Under the pieces are notes generated by a model. That model saw only the letters and a program-made list of their open reading frames with translations, ran no database searches and was not told the origin of the DNA. A DNA stretch of 64,000 nucleotides from Entoloma clypeatum (Eukaryota > Basidiomycota > Agaricomycetes > Agaricales > Entolomataceae). Shown here in pieces: positions 45,755 through 58,500 of this stretch (positions within the stretch are counted from its first letter, which is position 1; every line of letters starts with the position of its first letter). The position numbers and the translations under genes are program-made. The stretch lies in assembly GCA_963565915.1 (NCBI GenBank), contig OY751491.1:3224001-3288000 (forward strand). The letters are read 5' to 3'.

Positions 45755-48700
45755 AAATTGGGAATTCTTCACCTTGGTCAAAAAAAAAAAAAATTCCTCA
45801 TTTGCTCCATCGTCCGGGTTTTGTTCGCTTTCATTGACAATGATTTCTATATACCATCTTCATGGATCTTCGGAGATACCTATCACGGACCATTTACGAC
45901 ATTGACGTGTATATATCCATTTATGAATCTTTACGAGTGGTCAACTTTCGATCAACTTGATGCCCAACTTTACACCCAACTTTTTCAAAGATCGGAGACA
46001 AAACGAGCAGATCTACAAACTATGGCAAGCTTGAGGACAGATCGGACGGCCCCGGCCAATGAGGAAAGAAAGTTCTAGTTGGAGGAATCGAAATTGATGC
46101 TGTGGGGTTAAAAAAAAACTGTCGATGTGAAGCTGGTGGAAAGTTGGCGGAAAGTTTTATCAAAAGTTGATCAGAACCCTGAATGTACATTTTGTATGTG
46201 CATACGCCGCCAACGATGCTGCATTTATCCTCAAACAGCATGTTATACTGGTTCGAAAAAGTTGACAAGCGAAATTTTGAAGGGATTTGCCAACAGCGCC
46301 TGCGCAGTACTAGTACGCCTCCGAGTTACCAACCCTCACAACCCCTGGATCGAAGTCCTGTCAAATGTTTACTTCCAACAAACTTTCTTGTCCAGCATTG
46401 GTCCAGTAGTAGTTCCAGGCGCTTCTGAGAATTCTCCGACGATTTCTGGTGGTAACGCCAGAAAAAAATGGTGTCCACAGTCTTTCACATACCCTTATTC
46501 CCATCGTGGACAACAAAGGCCCTTCGCGATTCGTATAACGACGGACAGCAAGGAATACGAACCGATTGCAGACAATGCAATCTCACCCGACTTACACAAA
46601 ACATCTGGAACAGAAAGAACGGCTGCCAACCCCTTCTCATCGCCATGCAGCCCCTTCGGCACCATGGCCTTGGATAGACGTCCATGATGGTGCGTTGTTT
46701 TTTGTGGGGGAAAGGCGAAAGACAAGAAGACGTTAATTATGTTTCCGTTCGTCCAGGAAACTTGACACAACACAAGTGGAATCAGGCGCGCCGCCAGTCC
46801 CGGTGCCTTGTGATCATTCCTCTTGCGATAACTGCTAGGCCGGATATCCTCAGTTCCTTTACCCCAACTGGACTCCGAGCCAAGTTGTTCGCAGTAAAAT
46901 TGCTGATGCTGTGAACAATTACGATAGAAATGTTCCATGCCGCGTTCACTATGTCGATGTCAACTCCGGTGGCTGTTTTACGAATGCGGGAGTTCTAGAA
47001 GTCCCGGAGAAAGATGTCTACGACGTTTGGGCGAAGACAAATATCCAGCGGTGAATCTTAGTTTATTCAGCTCACAAATGCACATGTTTTCCGGCTTGTA
47101 GTTCAATGGATTTCCCTTTGTTCTTATCCTGAACATATTGTGGTCTGACTCCATTATCTTCAGTCCCTCGAGAAGAATCGTGTGCGGGCCTTGTTCCTCG
47201 AGAACCTTTCTGGGCCGGTCCTGAAAATGCTCGGAACAACGTACGCTCGACCGCCTTTTAATACCTTCATCCGAGGACCTGACTTTGACCTTACGCCTCC
47301 AGATACAACATCGAACCTTTCTTCTGGTCTTCGTCATTGAATTGGATTCCTTCGCGATTCCAGGAAGATCCTCGAGATCAAAAAGGAGATCGTAAGGCCC
47401 CCTCCGAGTCATTGTCACGTACAGTTTCCTATGAACATCATTAATTTCTGCCGTTCAGATGTTACGGTCACCCTGCAATTTCTGAAATCAATGGAGAGGT
47501 CAACATGCTTACCAAGATCATCTCGGTGTAGCCCTGAGGAGGAGGACTGCTCTACCCTGAGTCAGTTCATGTCAGCATACTTCATGCAAGTCGAAAGTCC
47601 TGACTACTGATTTCAGCTGAACAAATGATCGATACTCAAGCACCCCTCTGGTTGCATTCCAGTATACCTTTTGCTTCTTGTTTTGGACATTACTAAAAAT
47701 ATCTACCAGGCAATCGTGAACTCGTCCTCGACCTGCTTTCAGTGCACCTCATCCGGAACGTGAACAGCAGTGTCATCATCTCCTTCCATCCGACACTGGA
47801 ACATCCTACTACCAAAGCAGAATACCTCCACGATCGCATCCTATTTGCTGGCAAGCAGATGATCTCTTTTGTTGTCCTCGTTTGTCTTGATGGGTCTGGT
47901 TCTCTAGGTCAAAGCGTGTATTGGCAGAAGATCTTTCAAGTGTCCTCTGATCCAACCTTCGTCCTTTTGGTTTTTATATGGCATACGTTGTATGCGTGGG
48001 ATGAGGCGCTGCAGGACCTGTATACCTCGCTGGTAGGTATCGCCTCCCACTGGGGGCCAGTCACAGCCTATATTAATGGATTGGTCAGGAATCTCAAGTG
48101 ATCAAGACGCACGACATGATTCTTACCCAGGACCTGCACATCATCCGCGCCCGTCAATTGCATTACTGCTCACATCCGCAAGACTGTTGAGTTTGTCCGT
48201 GACACAAAGAACCCAGCCATGGACTCTATCCCGGATGCTGCCCGCAACCAGAGCGAGAATTTGATGCAAAGAGAATGTCGGAATCTTTTAAACGAGATTG
48301 AGCGATTGGAGAAGGGCGGGTCGATGCAGGATCGGAGACTAAAGAATGTCATGGATCTTGTGAATTTTATTGTGTATCTCAACGATACTCTTCCCTTGAT
48401 GACTTTTGTCTTGTCACAGGTCTTCAGTAGCGTCAACATGAACGACAGCAAGCAGATGCAGAGAATGACCGAAGCTGCTGTTAAAGATAGCGCCGGTAAG
48501 TTCTTGCTTATCTTGAACCATACAGGTTCTAAGGTAGAGCAAATCCATAATCATCCAATGTTCAGGGTCCGTGACTGATGTGTGACAGTGGGGTTAGCAG
48601 AGGCACGTGAGGCAGCCGCGCGGATACGATGGCACGCACAAGACGCGAGATCGTCCGCATTAATGGGACATATATTTAAACAGACGTAGTGTAGAATTTT

Positions 48701-48788
48701 GGAATATATTATTTATTAATAGGATCACAATCCTGCTTTCATGAGGTCATCCATGACTGTCTCTGGCATCATCCTATGCCCTCTATAC

Positions 48789-48793
48789 TTCCG
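48789..48793. repeat. Target-site duplication TTCCG, left of copia element 1
   Basis: TTCCG directly precedes the LTR and is repeated at 54638-54642 directly after the right LTR. Confidence 0.9.
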
Positions 48794-49102
48794 TGTTGAA
48801 GTTCCACCTGGGCGCTAGCCACAGGTGTACTGAGCAACATAGCTACAGTGGAAGTACTCTACCATACCGCTATGGTCACTTACATGGTTTGGAGGGGTAA
48901 GGCTGGTGAGAGCGGTTGAGGCTGGTAAGAGCGATGGAGCTGGTTAAGAGTCAAGAGACAACTAATTGATATTGACAGTTTCCTGGTCTTATATACCGTA
49001 CTACTGTTTGTACCAACCAAACAAGTATGTAATGAAGATATGTAAAGATCACGTGATGTAATCTAATCTAATCTAATCTACGTGATGGGAAAAGTTTCAA
49101 CA
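48794..49102 (-). repeat. LTR of copia element 1 (3' LTR in element orientation)
   Basis: 309 bp, starting TGTTGAAG and ending TTTCAACA. Differs from its partner at 54329-54637 by about four bases by eye. Contains four ATCTA-type short tandem units near its end and TATATACC as a possible TATA. Confidence 0.92.
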
Positions 49103-49110
49103 CCCCCCCA
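49103..49110 (-). other. Polypurine tract of copia element 1
   Basis: On the minus strand ATGGGGGGGTG abuts the 3' LTR, the expected position for plus-strand priming. Confidence 0.7.
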
Positions 49111-49170
49111 TATTTAGTACATACTTCTAAATACATCTTACTTTTTCCCATATAGGTACTCTTTCTTCGT

Positions 49171-52100
49171 CTAGTTTTTAAGTAATCCAAAGTACGGGAT
49201 AAACTTGTTGAAGAGGACCTTCCCCAGATTCTTAGTTAAAAGATCTGCAGGGTTATTCACTCCTTCAATGAATTCGACCGTAATTATCCCTTCGGAGACT
49301 TTTTCTCTGATGAAGTGGAATCGCACGTCAATGTGCTTGGATCGCTTCTCAGTTACAGGGTTGGATGCGATAAAGACGGAGCCATTGTTATCTCCATAGA
49401 TCGGGACTGATCCGATCTGCATCCCAAGCTCGGCAAGCATGCTTCTAAGCCATGTCACTGCGCGACTGCAATCTGATAGCGCCATGTATTCTGCTTCCGT
49501 GGAAGAGAGGGCAATGGTTTTTTGCACCGATGAAACCCATGTTACTGCTCCAGATGCCAGCGATACAAAGTAACCAGTGGTGGACTTCCTGGTGTTTTCG
49601 TCTGATGCCCAATCGGAGTCTGTGAATGCGTAGATTCCTTTCCCAGAATCACCATCGTACATGATCGCGTAATTTTTTGTTGCCTTCAAATACCTGCAAA
49701 TATCCCTTGCCACTTCTAAATGGCGTTTGGTAGGGTTTGCGGAAAATTGTGACATTTTGATCACGGCGAAACAAATGTCGGGTCTTGTCCCGATCATTAA
49801 GTACAATAGTGACCCGATGACGGATTGGTACTTGGATCTGAGTTCTGCATTGGGTTCATTTTCAGACTTCATGGGTTTGTAGCCCGTCGGAAGTGGGGTA
49901 TGGGTGGCATTAGATTCGCTCATCCCCATGCGTGCGAGAATTTTCTCAAGGTAGGGTACTTGATCAATGAAGATCCTCTTCCCACGTTGCCTTATTTGGA
50001 TAGAGAGAAATTCTTTTGGTTCCCCATCAGGGACTAGGTGGCCTAGGTCCCTACATTCCCATGTTGTCATGAAGACTTCTTCTTTTCCAGCGTGTATTCC
50101 CGGTTTGTGCCGAGAAAAGCAGAGTCATCAACATAAATGACGGCGATCACAGTTTCCCCATTGGTACTTGTGTGAATAAAAACTCCCGCATCGGAGTGAA
50201 GCCGGACAAAGCCGAGCTTTTTCATGGAGGAATCAAGTTCCCTCCACCAGGCTAATGCGGCCTGCTTGAGTCCGTATAGGGCTTTGTATAGTCGGTACAC
50301 GAGGTTCTCTTTCCCTTTTACTATGTAGCCCTCAGGCTGTCGCATATAAATTACCTCACGGAGTGTTCCATAGAGGAAGGCTGCTGAGACGTCCAAGAGT
50401 GTCATGAACCACCCTTCAAGGGCTGTCAATGCCAGAATTAATCGGACGGTCTCGTATCTCACTACTGGTGAGAAGATCTGATCAAAGTCAATCCCTTCTA
50501 CCTGTGAAAAGCCTTTTGCGACAAGGCGTGCTTTCAGACGCCCGTCGGATTTTTCGTTATAGACCCATTTGTTCCTTAGAGCTTTCCTCCCTGTAGGTAG
50601 GGGTACTAACTCCGTGATCACCCCGTGGCTTTTGAGCATGTCTAGCTCTTTTCGTTCTGCCGCATACCAATCTTCTTTGTTCGGAAGAGAGTATATGTCT
50701 TTGTGTGACATTTCAATGATGCCTACTTGGATGGAGATTGCCTCCATCAGGAGATCGTTCATCCATGCCGTTTGACCGCCCAATCTACGTCTTCGATCCA
50801 TTTTTTCAAGATCAGAAGCAGGGGTATCTTCCCCATAGATGCTGTCTGGCATTCTCCGAACTCGTCGTTCCCTGATCGGTCGATCTGGTACTTGCTCGGG
50901 CTCTGGAGTGGGTACTCATGGCTCGTCATCGGGCTCGATACGTGGCAAATCATTGTCTGATTCAGGGTGATCCTGTCCAGTGGGAACAGGGTCGTGAGGT
51001 TTTTCGTAATGACTGTCATTGTCATCATTTCCGGGGATGAGGTCCTCAAACTCATCAGCCGGTTCTGGGTTTTCCATTTCTGGATGGTTTTCTGGCAAAG
51101 GGTCGGTGTGGCATCTTGGGTACTTGCTTTCATCAAAGATAGCTTTCCCACCCATGAAAATTGTATTAGTCTCAGGATCCATGAAACGGTATCCTTTGAC
51201 CCCTGGCTTCGATCCGAGATAAATCATCAATCGAGATCTAGATTCCAGGGAATTTCTACGTTTTTCTTTTGGGATATACACATATGCTTGACATCCGAAG
51301 ACTCTGATGCTTGACATATCGAGAATCTCATTGGTCACCCTGAAGTAAGGGGTATTCCATTCGAGACGCTGCATGGGCATTCTGTTGTAGAGAAAAGCTG
51401 CATGTTCCAAACAGAATTCCCACCACATAGGTGGTAAGCACGCGTCGAAGCGCAAAGCCTGAGATTTCTCCCACAGGGTTCGATTTATCCGTTCTGCTCG
51501 ACCGTTCTGCTGGTGCTGATACGGGAGCGTGACGTCGATCAGAATTCCATGATCGGCAAGTACATCCTTGTATTCGTTAAATTCTCCACCTCCATCAACT
51601 CGCCATTTCTTAGGAGTGACGGCGAATTGATTCTGGATCATCGCAAGGAATTGTCGTAGTGCCATGACAGCATCCGACTTCTTCCTAAGCAAGACGACCC
51701 AGACGTGGGATGAAAAATTGTCCAAAAATGTAAGGAAATATTTATATTTGTGGTATGATGCCGTGGATATTTGTTTGAGATCGGAATGGATCAGATCAAA
51801 GATTTTTGTTGCCCTTGTTATTGAATTGGGATATGACTGATTCAGCATTTTCCCTTTGAGGCAACCTGTGCAACTTTCCTGTGATTTCTCACGTACTAGT
51901 GTTTCAGGTACCCCTTTGGTACTGGTGGGAATCTTTCGGAGTGCTTGATCATTTGGGTGACCAAGGCGCTTGTGCCATGTTTCAACAGTGATTTCGCTCG
52001 AGATCGCATGGATCTGGTCATAGCGTATTTCAGTGTCTAACCAGTAAATGGTTTGACCAAGGATGTGGGGCGAAAACTGGATTTTGCTCAGCCCTTTGGA

Positions 52101-53960
52101 GATGTTAATTTCTCCACAAGTCCCGTCTACTTTGTAACCATGGTTAAGGAAGACGCCTAGGGACAATAGGCGTGTGTCCATGTCCGGGATGTAGAACACC
52201 GGTCTGAGAAGATGGGTTTTAACTTCCCCATTTAGGGTGTGCCGTACTGGAACGGCCCCAACTCCAAGAATTTCCAGTTTCTTCCCTTTGGCTGCAGTTT
52301 GGACGAATCACTTGACCGTAAGAGGTCTATAATATGCAAAGTCCTTAAACTCATAGGTGAAGTGTAAAGAGGCGCCGGAATCTAATATCCATTGCGCGCG
52401 TTCTTTTTCCTTACAATGTGTACAAGAAGCAAAATGTTTAATATATTTTTTATGTAAATCACTGCTAAAGTGATCTACGCATTCTGTACTGGTACTGGCT
52501 ATTATGTCATACGTCTGTTGAGAGGTATTGTTAGCTTTCCGCAATTGGTAAGGTTTAAGAAAGGGTTTTGACGAACCGTCAAGTTCTATCTCATCCTCAA
52601 ATACATCCGGCCCCATCCGTTCCTGGTCGATGTCCATCATTTTCAGCGATTCTTCTATCGACGGGGCTACGCGACGCTGTTTAGCCGGCCTTTCGTCAAT
52701 GTCAGGAATGATGGTATCTAAGATACGGAGGTTTGACCCAGAGGGTTGAGCACCGATTTCTCGGGCGAGTTTTCGCACCCTCTCGTTCTTTTTCCACACA
52801 GATGGCTTTCCAGAAGGAAGCCCGGTGTACTGGGAAGGAGGAGGGTTCATGCATTGCAGGAGCGACTGCATTTTCTCCGACTCAGGCTGCGCGGTACTTG
52901 TAGTTTTCCCGCAGCCCGTTATAGTGGTGAAGGCAGGTGCATGATGAGGAGGGAGAGGGCAAGGAGCACGTTGACGAGGAGGAAGGGGACAAGGAGCAGG
53001 ACGACGAGGGGTGTGCTCAAAAGCTGGTGCGATGAATTCGACCATTTCCTCGGCATGGTCGGAGTCGTTGTCGGCATTGTTGGCGTGTTTCTTCTGGTTG
53101 CGCCAGCGTCCCTTTCCCTTCTTCTTTTCAGAAGCGGTACTTGGGTCGGTCGAGTTAGGCTGCTCGTCAGCATTGTTACGCGCGGTACTCGGCGCTGTCT
53201 GCTTTTCCCATTTGGGGTCTTGCCCCTTTCGCTTAGTCCCGGAAATTTTCCGGGCCTGCTCGTTGGACGCCCGAGTAGACCCAATCGCGTACTTGCGCCT
53301 GTACTCTGAGACGATGCTGTCGGCGACTGCCTGCCATGTGAAGTCGTCGGCGTCGTAGACCTGAAAGAGGGCGGTGGAGAGAGACGACCAGGCGTCAGGA
53401 ATGGCACTTGCCAAGATCATAGCCTGCATGAGATCAGGCACGACGAAGTTTGAGTCACTGAGACGAGCGAAGAGTGATCCAAGGCGCTCGATTTCCGGTA
53501 CGGGGTCCCGACCAGACAGTTTGAAGGAGGCTGCAGCTTTGAAATCGCCAAAAATGGTGGCGGGGGAGACCTTTGAATATGCGTCCTTCAGTATTGTCCA
53601 GGCTTCCTTCGAGGTCTTGGCGTCTTTGATGTGTCTCCTGATGGCTTCGGAGACTTTGAGGCGGATGGAACCGAAGGCCATGTCGTCGTCCCTGATCCAG
53701 GTCTTCCTTTCTTTGTGGAAGGCGGGCTGGTCGACGGTGACGGTGATGACCGGAGGCTGGGTTGCAGATGTCGAGGTGGCAGAGGCAGGAGTGGAGACCG
53801 TGACGGTGAAGTCCTCGATAGTGGGGCGCTCAATGTCGCCGGATACGAGGCGCCAGACTCCTTGATGGAGGAGGTAGGACTTCATTTTCTTGGCCCAACT
53901 TTGATAGTCGATGCCGTCAAAGACGACGATGGAGTCAAGGGCGGAGCGAGAGGTAGACAT
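49171..53960 (-). pseudogene. Copia gag-pol of element 1, two nonsense codons and one frameshift
   Basis: Reads from ATG 53960 (MSTSRSALDSIVVFDGIDYQ). Compared with element 2 it has a TGA replacing an Arg codon just after the protease region (end at 52308), a second TGA replacing Arg after EPDDEP (end at 50916), and a one-base deletion near 50067 that shifts LEKKKAFMTTWEC to LEKKKSS-stop. Both stops are CGA to TGA changes. Domains are otherwise all present: ILDSGAS protease, HHCC and integrase core, YVDDS reverse transcriptase, RNase H with SSTEAEYMAL. An extra His/Pro-rich repeat (PCPLPPRQRAPCPLPP) near 53000 is absent from element 2. Confidence 0.9.
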
Positions 53961-54310
53961 TTTTAATGAATCTAAAAGGAGTTCTCCCAATCAGTGATGT
54001 TCTTTATGAATTTGATTTTTAGAGAAAACAAATAAATGATTCCTCATAACATATTCCCTTTAGGAATAGCGGTTTTTGGGAAAAACCCTTTTTGTCAGAA
54101 GTGTGTGAGGTACGATCAACGTTTCCACATGATGTGTACTAAGTCAATCCCCTTAGGGACGCTTCATGACAGGTACTTGTCGTAATGACGTTCCCAGGTT
54201 CATGTGTGAAGAAGTAAGACTCAGAACCTAGATCTTTCGATCGGTTCTTTGCCAACCAGGGTAGAGTGGGCAGGTACTCGCTGTTGCCAGCGTTTCCCAA
54301 GTCCCTCTGC

Positions 54311-54328
54311 TATCCGGGGCCCATAACC
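54311..54328 (-). other. Primer-binding site of copia element 1
   Basis: GGTTATGGGCCCCGG directly follows the 5' LTR on the minus strand. It is complementary to the anticodon-loop region of initiator tRNA-Met (GGGCCCATAACC), the half-tRNA priming used by Drosophila copia. Confidence 0.7.
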
Positions 54329-54637
54329 TGTTGAAGTTCCACCTGGGCGCTAGCCACAGGTGTACTGAGCAACATAGCTACAGTGGAAGTACTCTACGAT
54401 ACCGCTATGGTCACTTACATGGTTTGGAGGGGTAAGGCTGGTGAGAGCGGTTGAGGCTGGTAAGAGCGATGGAGCTGGTTAAGAGTCAAGAGACAACTAA
54501 TTGATATTGACAGTTTCCTGGTCTTATATACCGTACTACTGTTTGTACCAACCAAACAAGTATGTAATGAAGATATGTAAAGGTCATGTGATGTAATCTA
54601 ATCTAATCTAATCTATGTGATGGGAAAAGTTTCAACA
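54329..54637 (-). repeat. LTR of copia element 1 (5' LTR in element orientation)
   Basis: 309 bp, TG...CA ends, partner of 48794-49102. Confidence 0.92.
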
Positions 54638-55192
54638 TTCCGGGATGCCCACGCAGCTTGCTTCCCATCCAGACCACGAGAATAAGCATTGATGAACCGC
54701 TTGTGGGCTCTACCTGTTGAGAGGGTAAGTTGACTGCTGGCTATTTGTGAAGAGATGTCCACTCACATTCTCTTTTTCCGCATCATCAATGTCTGCTTCA
54801 GATCTGGTTTTTTGCTTCTTCTTTGCGAAGTTTCCTAGGTTGAAAAGGTTGCTGAGCTTCCGCTTTGATAGCCTAGGCATTGCTCAGCACCCAAGATCTA
54901 GTGCTCGAGCACCGACGCGAGGTTGGGGACGCGATTTTATTGTATCACGTGGTCGTCGCCTTTCCGTGGACTTATCCCTTCTTTTTTAATAACAACTCTT
55001 TGAGTCCGTATCTTGTAAAAGTGAAACCGACAAAAATTGCACAACATGAATAGAAAACTTTCGTCGGTCGTCAATTTTTTGTTAATTGCTCGTAGTAATT
55101 ACAGTTTCAATTTCTTTTAAAAAGTCACGGAAAATCACGCCACAGCCACAAGAGATTGGATGTGTATGGATTTGCTCTACCTTAATCTCCTT

Positions 55193-55502
55193 TGTTGAAG
55201 TTCCACCTGGGCGCTAGCCGCAGGTGTACTGAGCAACATAGCTACAGTGGAAGTACTCTACGATACCGCTATGGTCACTTACATGGTTTGGAGGGGGTAA
55301 GGCTAGTGAGAGCGGTTGAGGCTGGTGAGAGCGATGGAGCTGGTTAAGAGTCAAGAGACAACTTGTTGATATTGACAGTTTCCTGGTCTTATATACCGTA
55401 CTACTGTTTGTACCAACCAAACAAGTATGTAATGAAGATATGTAAAGGTCACGTGATGTAATCTAATCTAATCTAATCTACGTGATGGGAAAAGTTTCAA
55501 CA
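55193..55502 (-). repeat. LTR of copia element 2 (3' LTR)
   Basis: 310 bp; apparently identical to 60671-60980. Flanked on the left by target-site duplication TCCTT (55188-55192). Confidence 0.94.
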
Positions 55503-55578
55503 CCCCCCCATATTTAGTACATACTTCTAAATACATTTTTACTTTTTCCCACATATATATATAGGTACTTTGTTTCGC

Positions 55579-58500
55579 CTAGTTTTTTATCAATCTGAAG
55601 TACGGGATAAACTTAGAAAAGAGGATTTTCCCCAGATTTTTAGTTAAAAGGTCTGCAGGGTTGTTCACTCCTTCAATGAATTCGACCGTAATTATCCCTT
55701 CGGAGACTTTTTCTCTGACGAAGTGGAATCGCACGTCAATGTGCTTGGATCGCTTCTCAGTTACAGGGTTGGATGCGATAAAGACGGAGCCGTTGTTATC
55801 TCCGTAGATCGGTACTGATCCGATCTGCATTCCAAGTTCGGCAAGCATGCTTCTCAGCCATGTTGCTGCGCGACTGCAGTCTGATAACGCCATATACTCT
55901 GCTTCTGTGGAAGAGAGGGCGATGGTCTTTTGCGCCGATGATACCCATGTTACTGCTCCAGACGCCAGTGATATGAAGAAGCCAGTGGTAGACCTCCTCG
56001 TGTTCTCATCTGACGCCCAGTCGGAGTCTGTGAATGCATAGATTCCTTTCCCTGAGTCGCCATCATACATGATTGCGTAATTTTTTGTCGCCTTCAGATA
56101 CCTGCAAATGTCCCTAGCCACTTCTAAATGGCGCTTGGTGGGATTTGCGGAAAACTGTGACATTTTAATCACGGCAAAACAGATGTCTGGCCTCATTCCA
56201 ATCATCAGATATAGAAGTGATCCGATGACGGATTGGTACTCTGATCGAAGTTCTGCATTGGGTTCATCTTCGGACATCATGGGTTTGTAGCCCGTAGGAA
56301 GTGGGGTATGGGTGGCGTTAGATTCGCTCATCCCCATTCGTTCGAGTATTTTCTCAAGGTAAGGTACTTGATTGATGAAGATACGTTTCCCGCGTTGCCT
56401 TATTTGGATAGAGAGAAATTCTTTTGGTTCCCCATCAGGCACAAGGTGCCCTAGGTCCCTACATTCCCATGTGGTCATAAAGGCCTTCTTTTTCTCTAGC
56501 GTATATTCCTGGTTTGTGCCGAGAAAAGCAGAGTCGTCGACATAGATGACGGCAATTACAATTTCCCCGTTGGTACTTTTGTGAATGAACACTCCCGCAT
56601 CGGAGTGAAGCCGGACAAAGCCGAGCTTTTTCATGGAGGAATCAAGTTCCCTCCACCAGGCTAATGCGGCCTGCTTAAGTCCATATAGAGCTTTGAATAG
56701 TTGGTACACGAGGTGTTCTTTCCCTTTTACTATGTAGCCCTCAGGCTGTCGCATGTAAATGACTTCACGGAGCGTTCCATAGAGGAAGGCTGATGAGACG
56801 TCCAAAAGTGTCATGAACCACCCTTCAAGGGCTGTCAATGCCAGTATTAGTCGGACGGTTTCATATCTTACGACTGGTGAGAAGATCTGATCAAAGTTGA
56901 TCCCTTCTACCTGTGAAAAGCCTTTTGCGACAAGGCGTGCTTTCAGACGCCCGTCGGATTTTTCGTTATAGACCCATTTGTTCCTTAGAGCTTTCCTCCC
57001 TGCAGGCAGGGGTACTAGCTCCGTGATCACCCCGCGGCGTTTGAGCATGTCTAGTTCTTTACGTTCAGCCACATACCAGTCTTCTTTATTTGGAAGAGGG
57101 TATATGTCTTTATGGGACATTTCAACGATGCCAACTTGAACGGATATCGCCTCCATCAGGAGGTCATTCATCCATGCCGTTTGACCGCCCAATCTCCTTC
57201 TTCGATCTAATTTTTCAAGATCAGACGCTGGAGTGTCTTCCCCATAGATGCTTCCTGGCATCTTCCGAACTCGTCGTTCCCTGATCGGTCGATCTGGTAC
57301 TTGCTCGGGTTCCGGAGTGGGTACTCGCGGCTCGTCATCAGGCTCACTGGCAGGCAATTCATTGTCTGATTCAGGTTGATCCTGTTCAATGGGAACTGGG
57401 TTATGAGGTGTTTCGGTGTGACTGTCATCATCATTGCTGCCGGGAATGAGATCCTCAAACTCATCAGCCGGCTCTGGGTTTTCCATTTCTGGGTGGTTTT
57501 CTGGCAACGGGTCGATGTGGCATCTAGGGTACTTGCTTTCATCAAAGATAGCTTTCCCGCCCATGAAAATCGTGTTAGTCTCAGGATCCATGAAGCGGTA
57601 TCCTTTGACCCCTGGTTTCGATCCGAGATAAATCATCAATCGGGATCTTGATTCCAGGGAGTTCCTACGTTTCTCCTTTGGGATATATACATATGCCTGA
57701 CATCCGAATACTCTGACGCTGGACATGTCGGGGATCTCATTGGTCACCCTGAAGTAGGGGGTTTTCCATTCAAGACGCTGCATGGGGGTTCTGTTATAGA
57801 GAAATGCTGCGTGTTCCAAACAGAATTCCCACCACATGGGCGGTAAGCATGCATCGAAGCGCAATGCCTGAGATTTTTCCCATAGTGTTCGATTGATCCT
57901 TTCTGCTCTACCATTCTGCTGGTGCTGATATGGGAGCGTGACGTCGATCAGAATTCCATGATCGGCAAGTACATCCTTGTATTCGTCAAATTCTCCACCT
58001 CCATCAACCCGCCATTTTTTAGGGGTGGCGGCGAATTGATTCTGGATCATCGCAAGGAATTGTTTCAGCGCCGTGATGGCGCCTGACTTCTTCCTAAGCA
58101 AGACGACCCAGACATGGGAAGAAAAATCGTCCAAAAAGGTAAGGAAATATTTGTACTTGTGGTACGATGCCGTGGATATCTGTTTCAGGTCTGAATGAAT
58201 CAGATCGAAGGGTTTGACAGCCCTGGTCATTGAATTGGGGTATGACTGATTCGGCATTTTCCCTTTGAGACACCCTGTGCAGTTTTCCTGTGATTTCTCA
58301 CGTACTAATGTTTTGGGTACTCCTTTGGTACTGGTGGGAATCTTATTGAGCGCCTGGTCATTTGGGTGGCCAAGGCGTTTATGCCAGGTTTCAACAGTGA
58401 TTTCGCTAGAGATCGCATGGATTTGGTCATAGCGTATTTCAGTGTCTAACCAATAAATGGTTTGTCCAAGAATGTGAGGCGAGAACTGTATTTTGTTCTG

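Larger units (their letters stand above)
38284..46699. repeat. Second copy of the 8,416-bp duplicated segment
   Basis: Starts at the first base after the gap and matches 29668 onward; the match ends where the first copy meets the gap (38083 = 46699). Beyond 46699 the sequence continues uniquely into copy F. Confidence 0.95.
48794..54637 (-). mobile_element. Ty1/copia LTR retrotransposon 1, inactive
   Basis: Structure on the minus strand: LTR 54329-54637, primer-binding site, gag-pol, poly-G polypurine tract, LTR 48794-49102, with 5-bp duplications TTCCG. It is closely related to element 2 but broken (see the coding entry) and inserted within the short-TIR element. Confidence 0.92.
48532..55182. 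mobile_element. Short-TIR element inserted in the copy F intron, itself split by copia element 1
   Basis: AGGTAGAGCAAATCCATA at 48532-48549 is repeated inverted at 55165-55182 (AGGTAGAGCAAATCCATAC on the minus strand), with similarity continuing inward (ATCCAAT, CCGTGAC). A TA flanks each end (48530-48531 and 55183-55184). Subtracting the copia element, it is about 0.8 kb with no clear coding sequence: a MITE-like TA-targeting DNA element. Left intron sequence resembles copy B up to about 48521, and the right intron end resumes at CCCCTTCAG. Confidence 0.72.

Noticed and set aside
29668..46699. A recent biological tandem duplication of the carrier-permease-CorA block
   Set aside because: The repeat limits coincide to the base with both sides of the N gap and no differences were found, which fits an unmerged contig overlap better. 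Left open only if read depth says otherwise.
49025..49082. Tandem ATCTA units in the LTRs as a CRISPR- or telomere-like array
   Set aside because: Only four short units, present in all LTRs at the same position; simply part of the LTR.
52746..53309. Plus-strand frames of 110-190 codons inside the copia elements (also 53374-53865, 59197-59742)
   Set aside because: Antisense of gag; both elements show them at the same place because the gag sequence is conserved.
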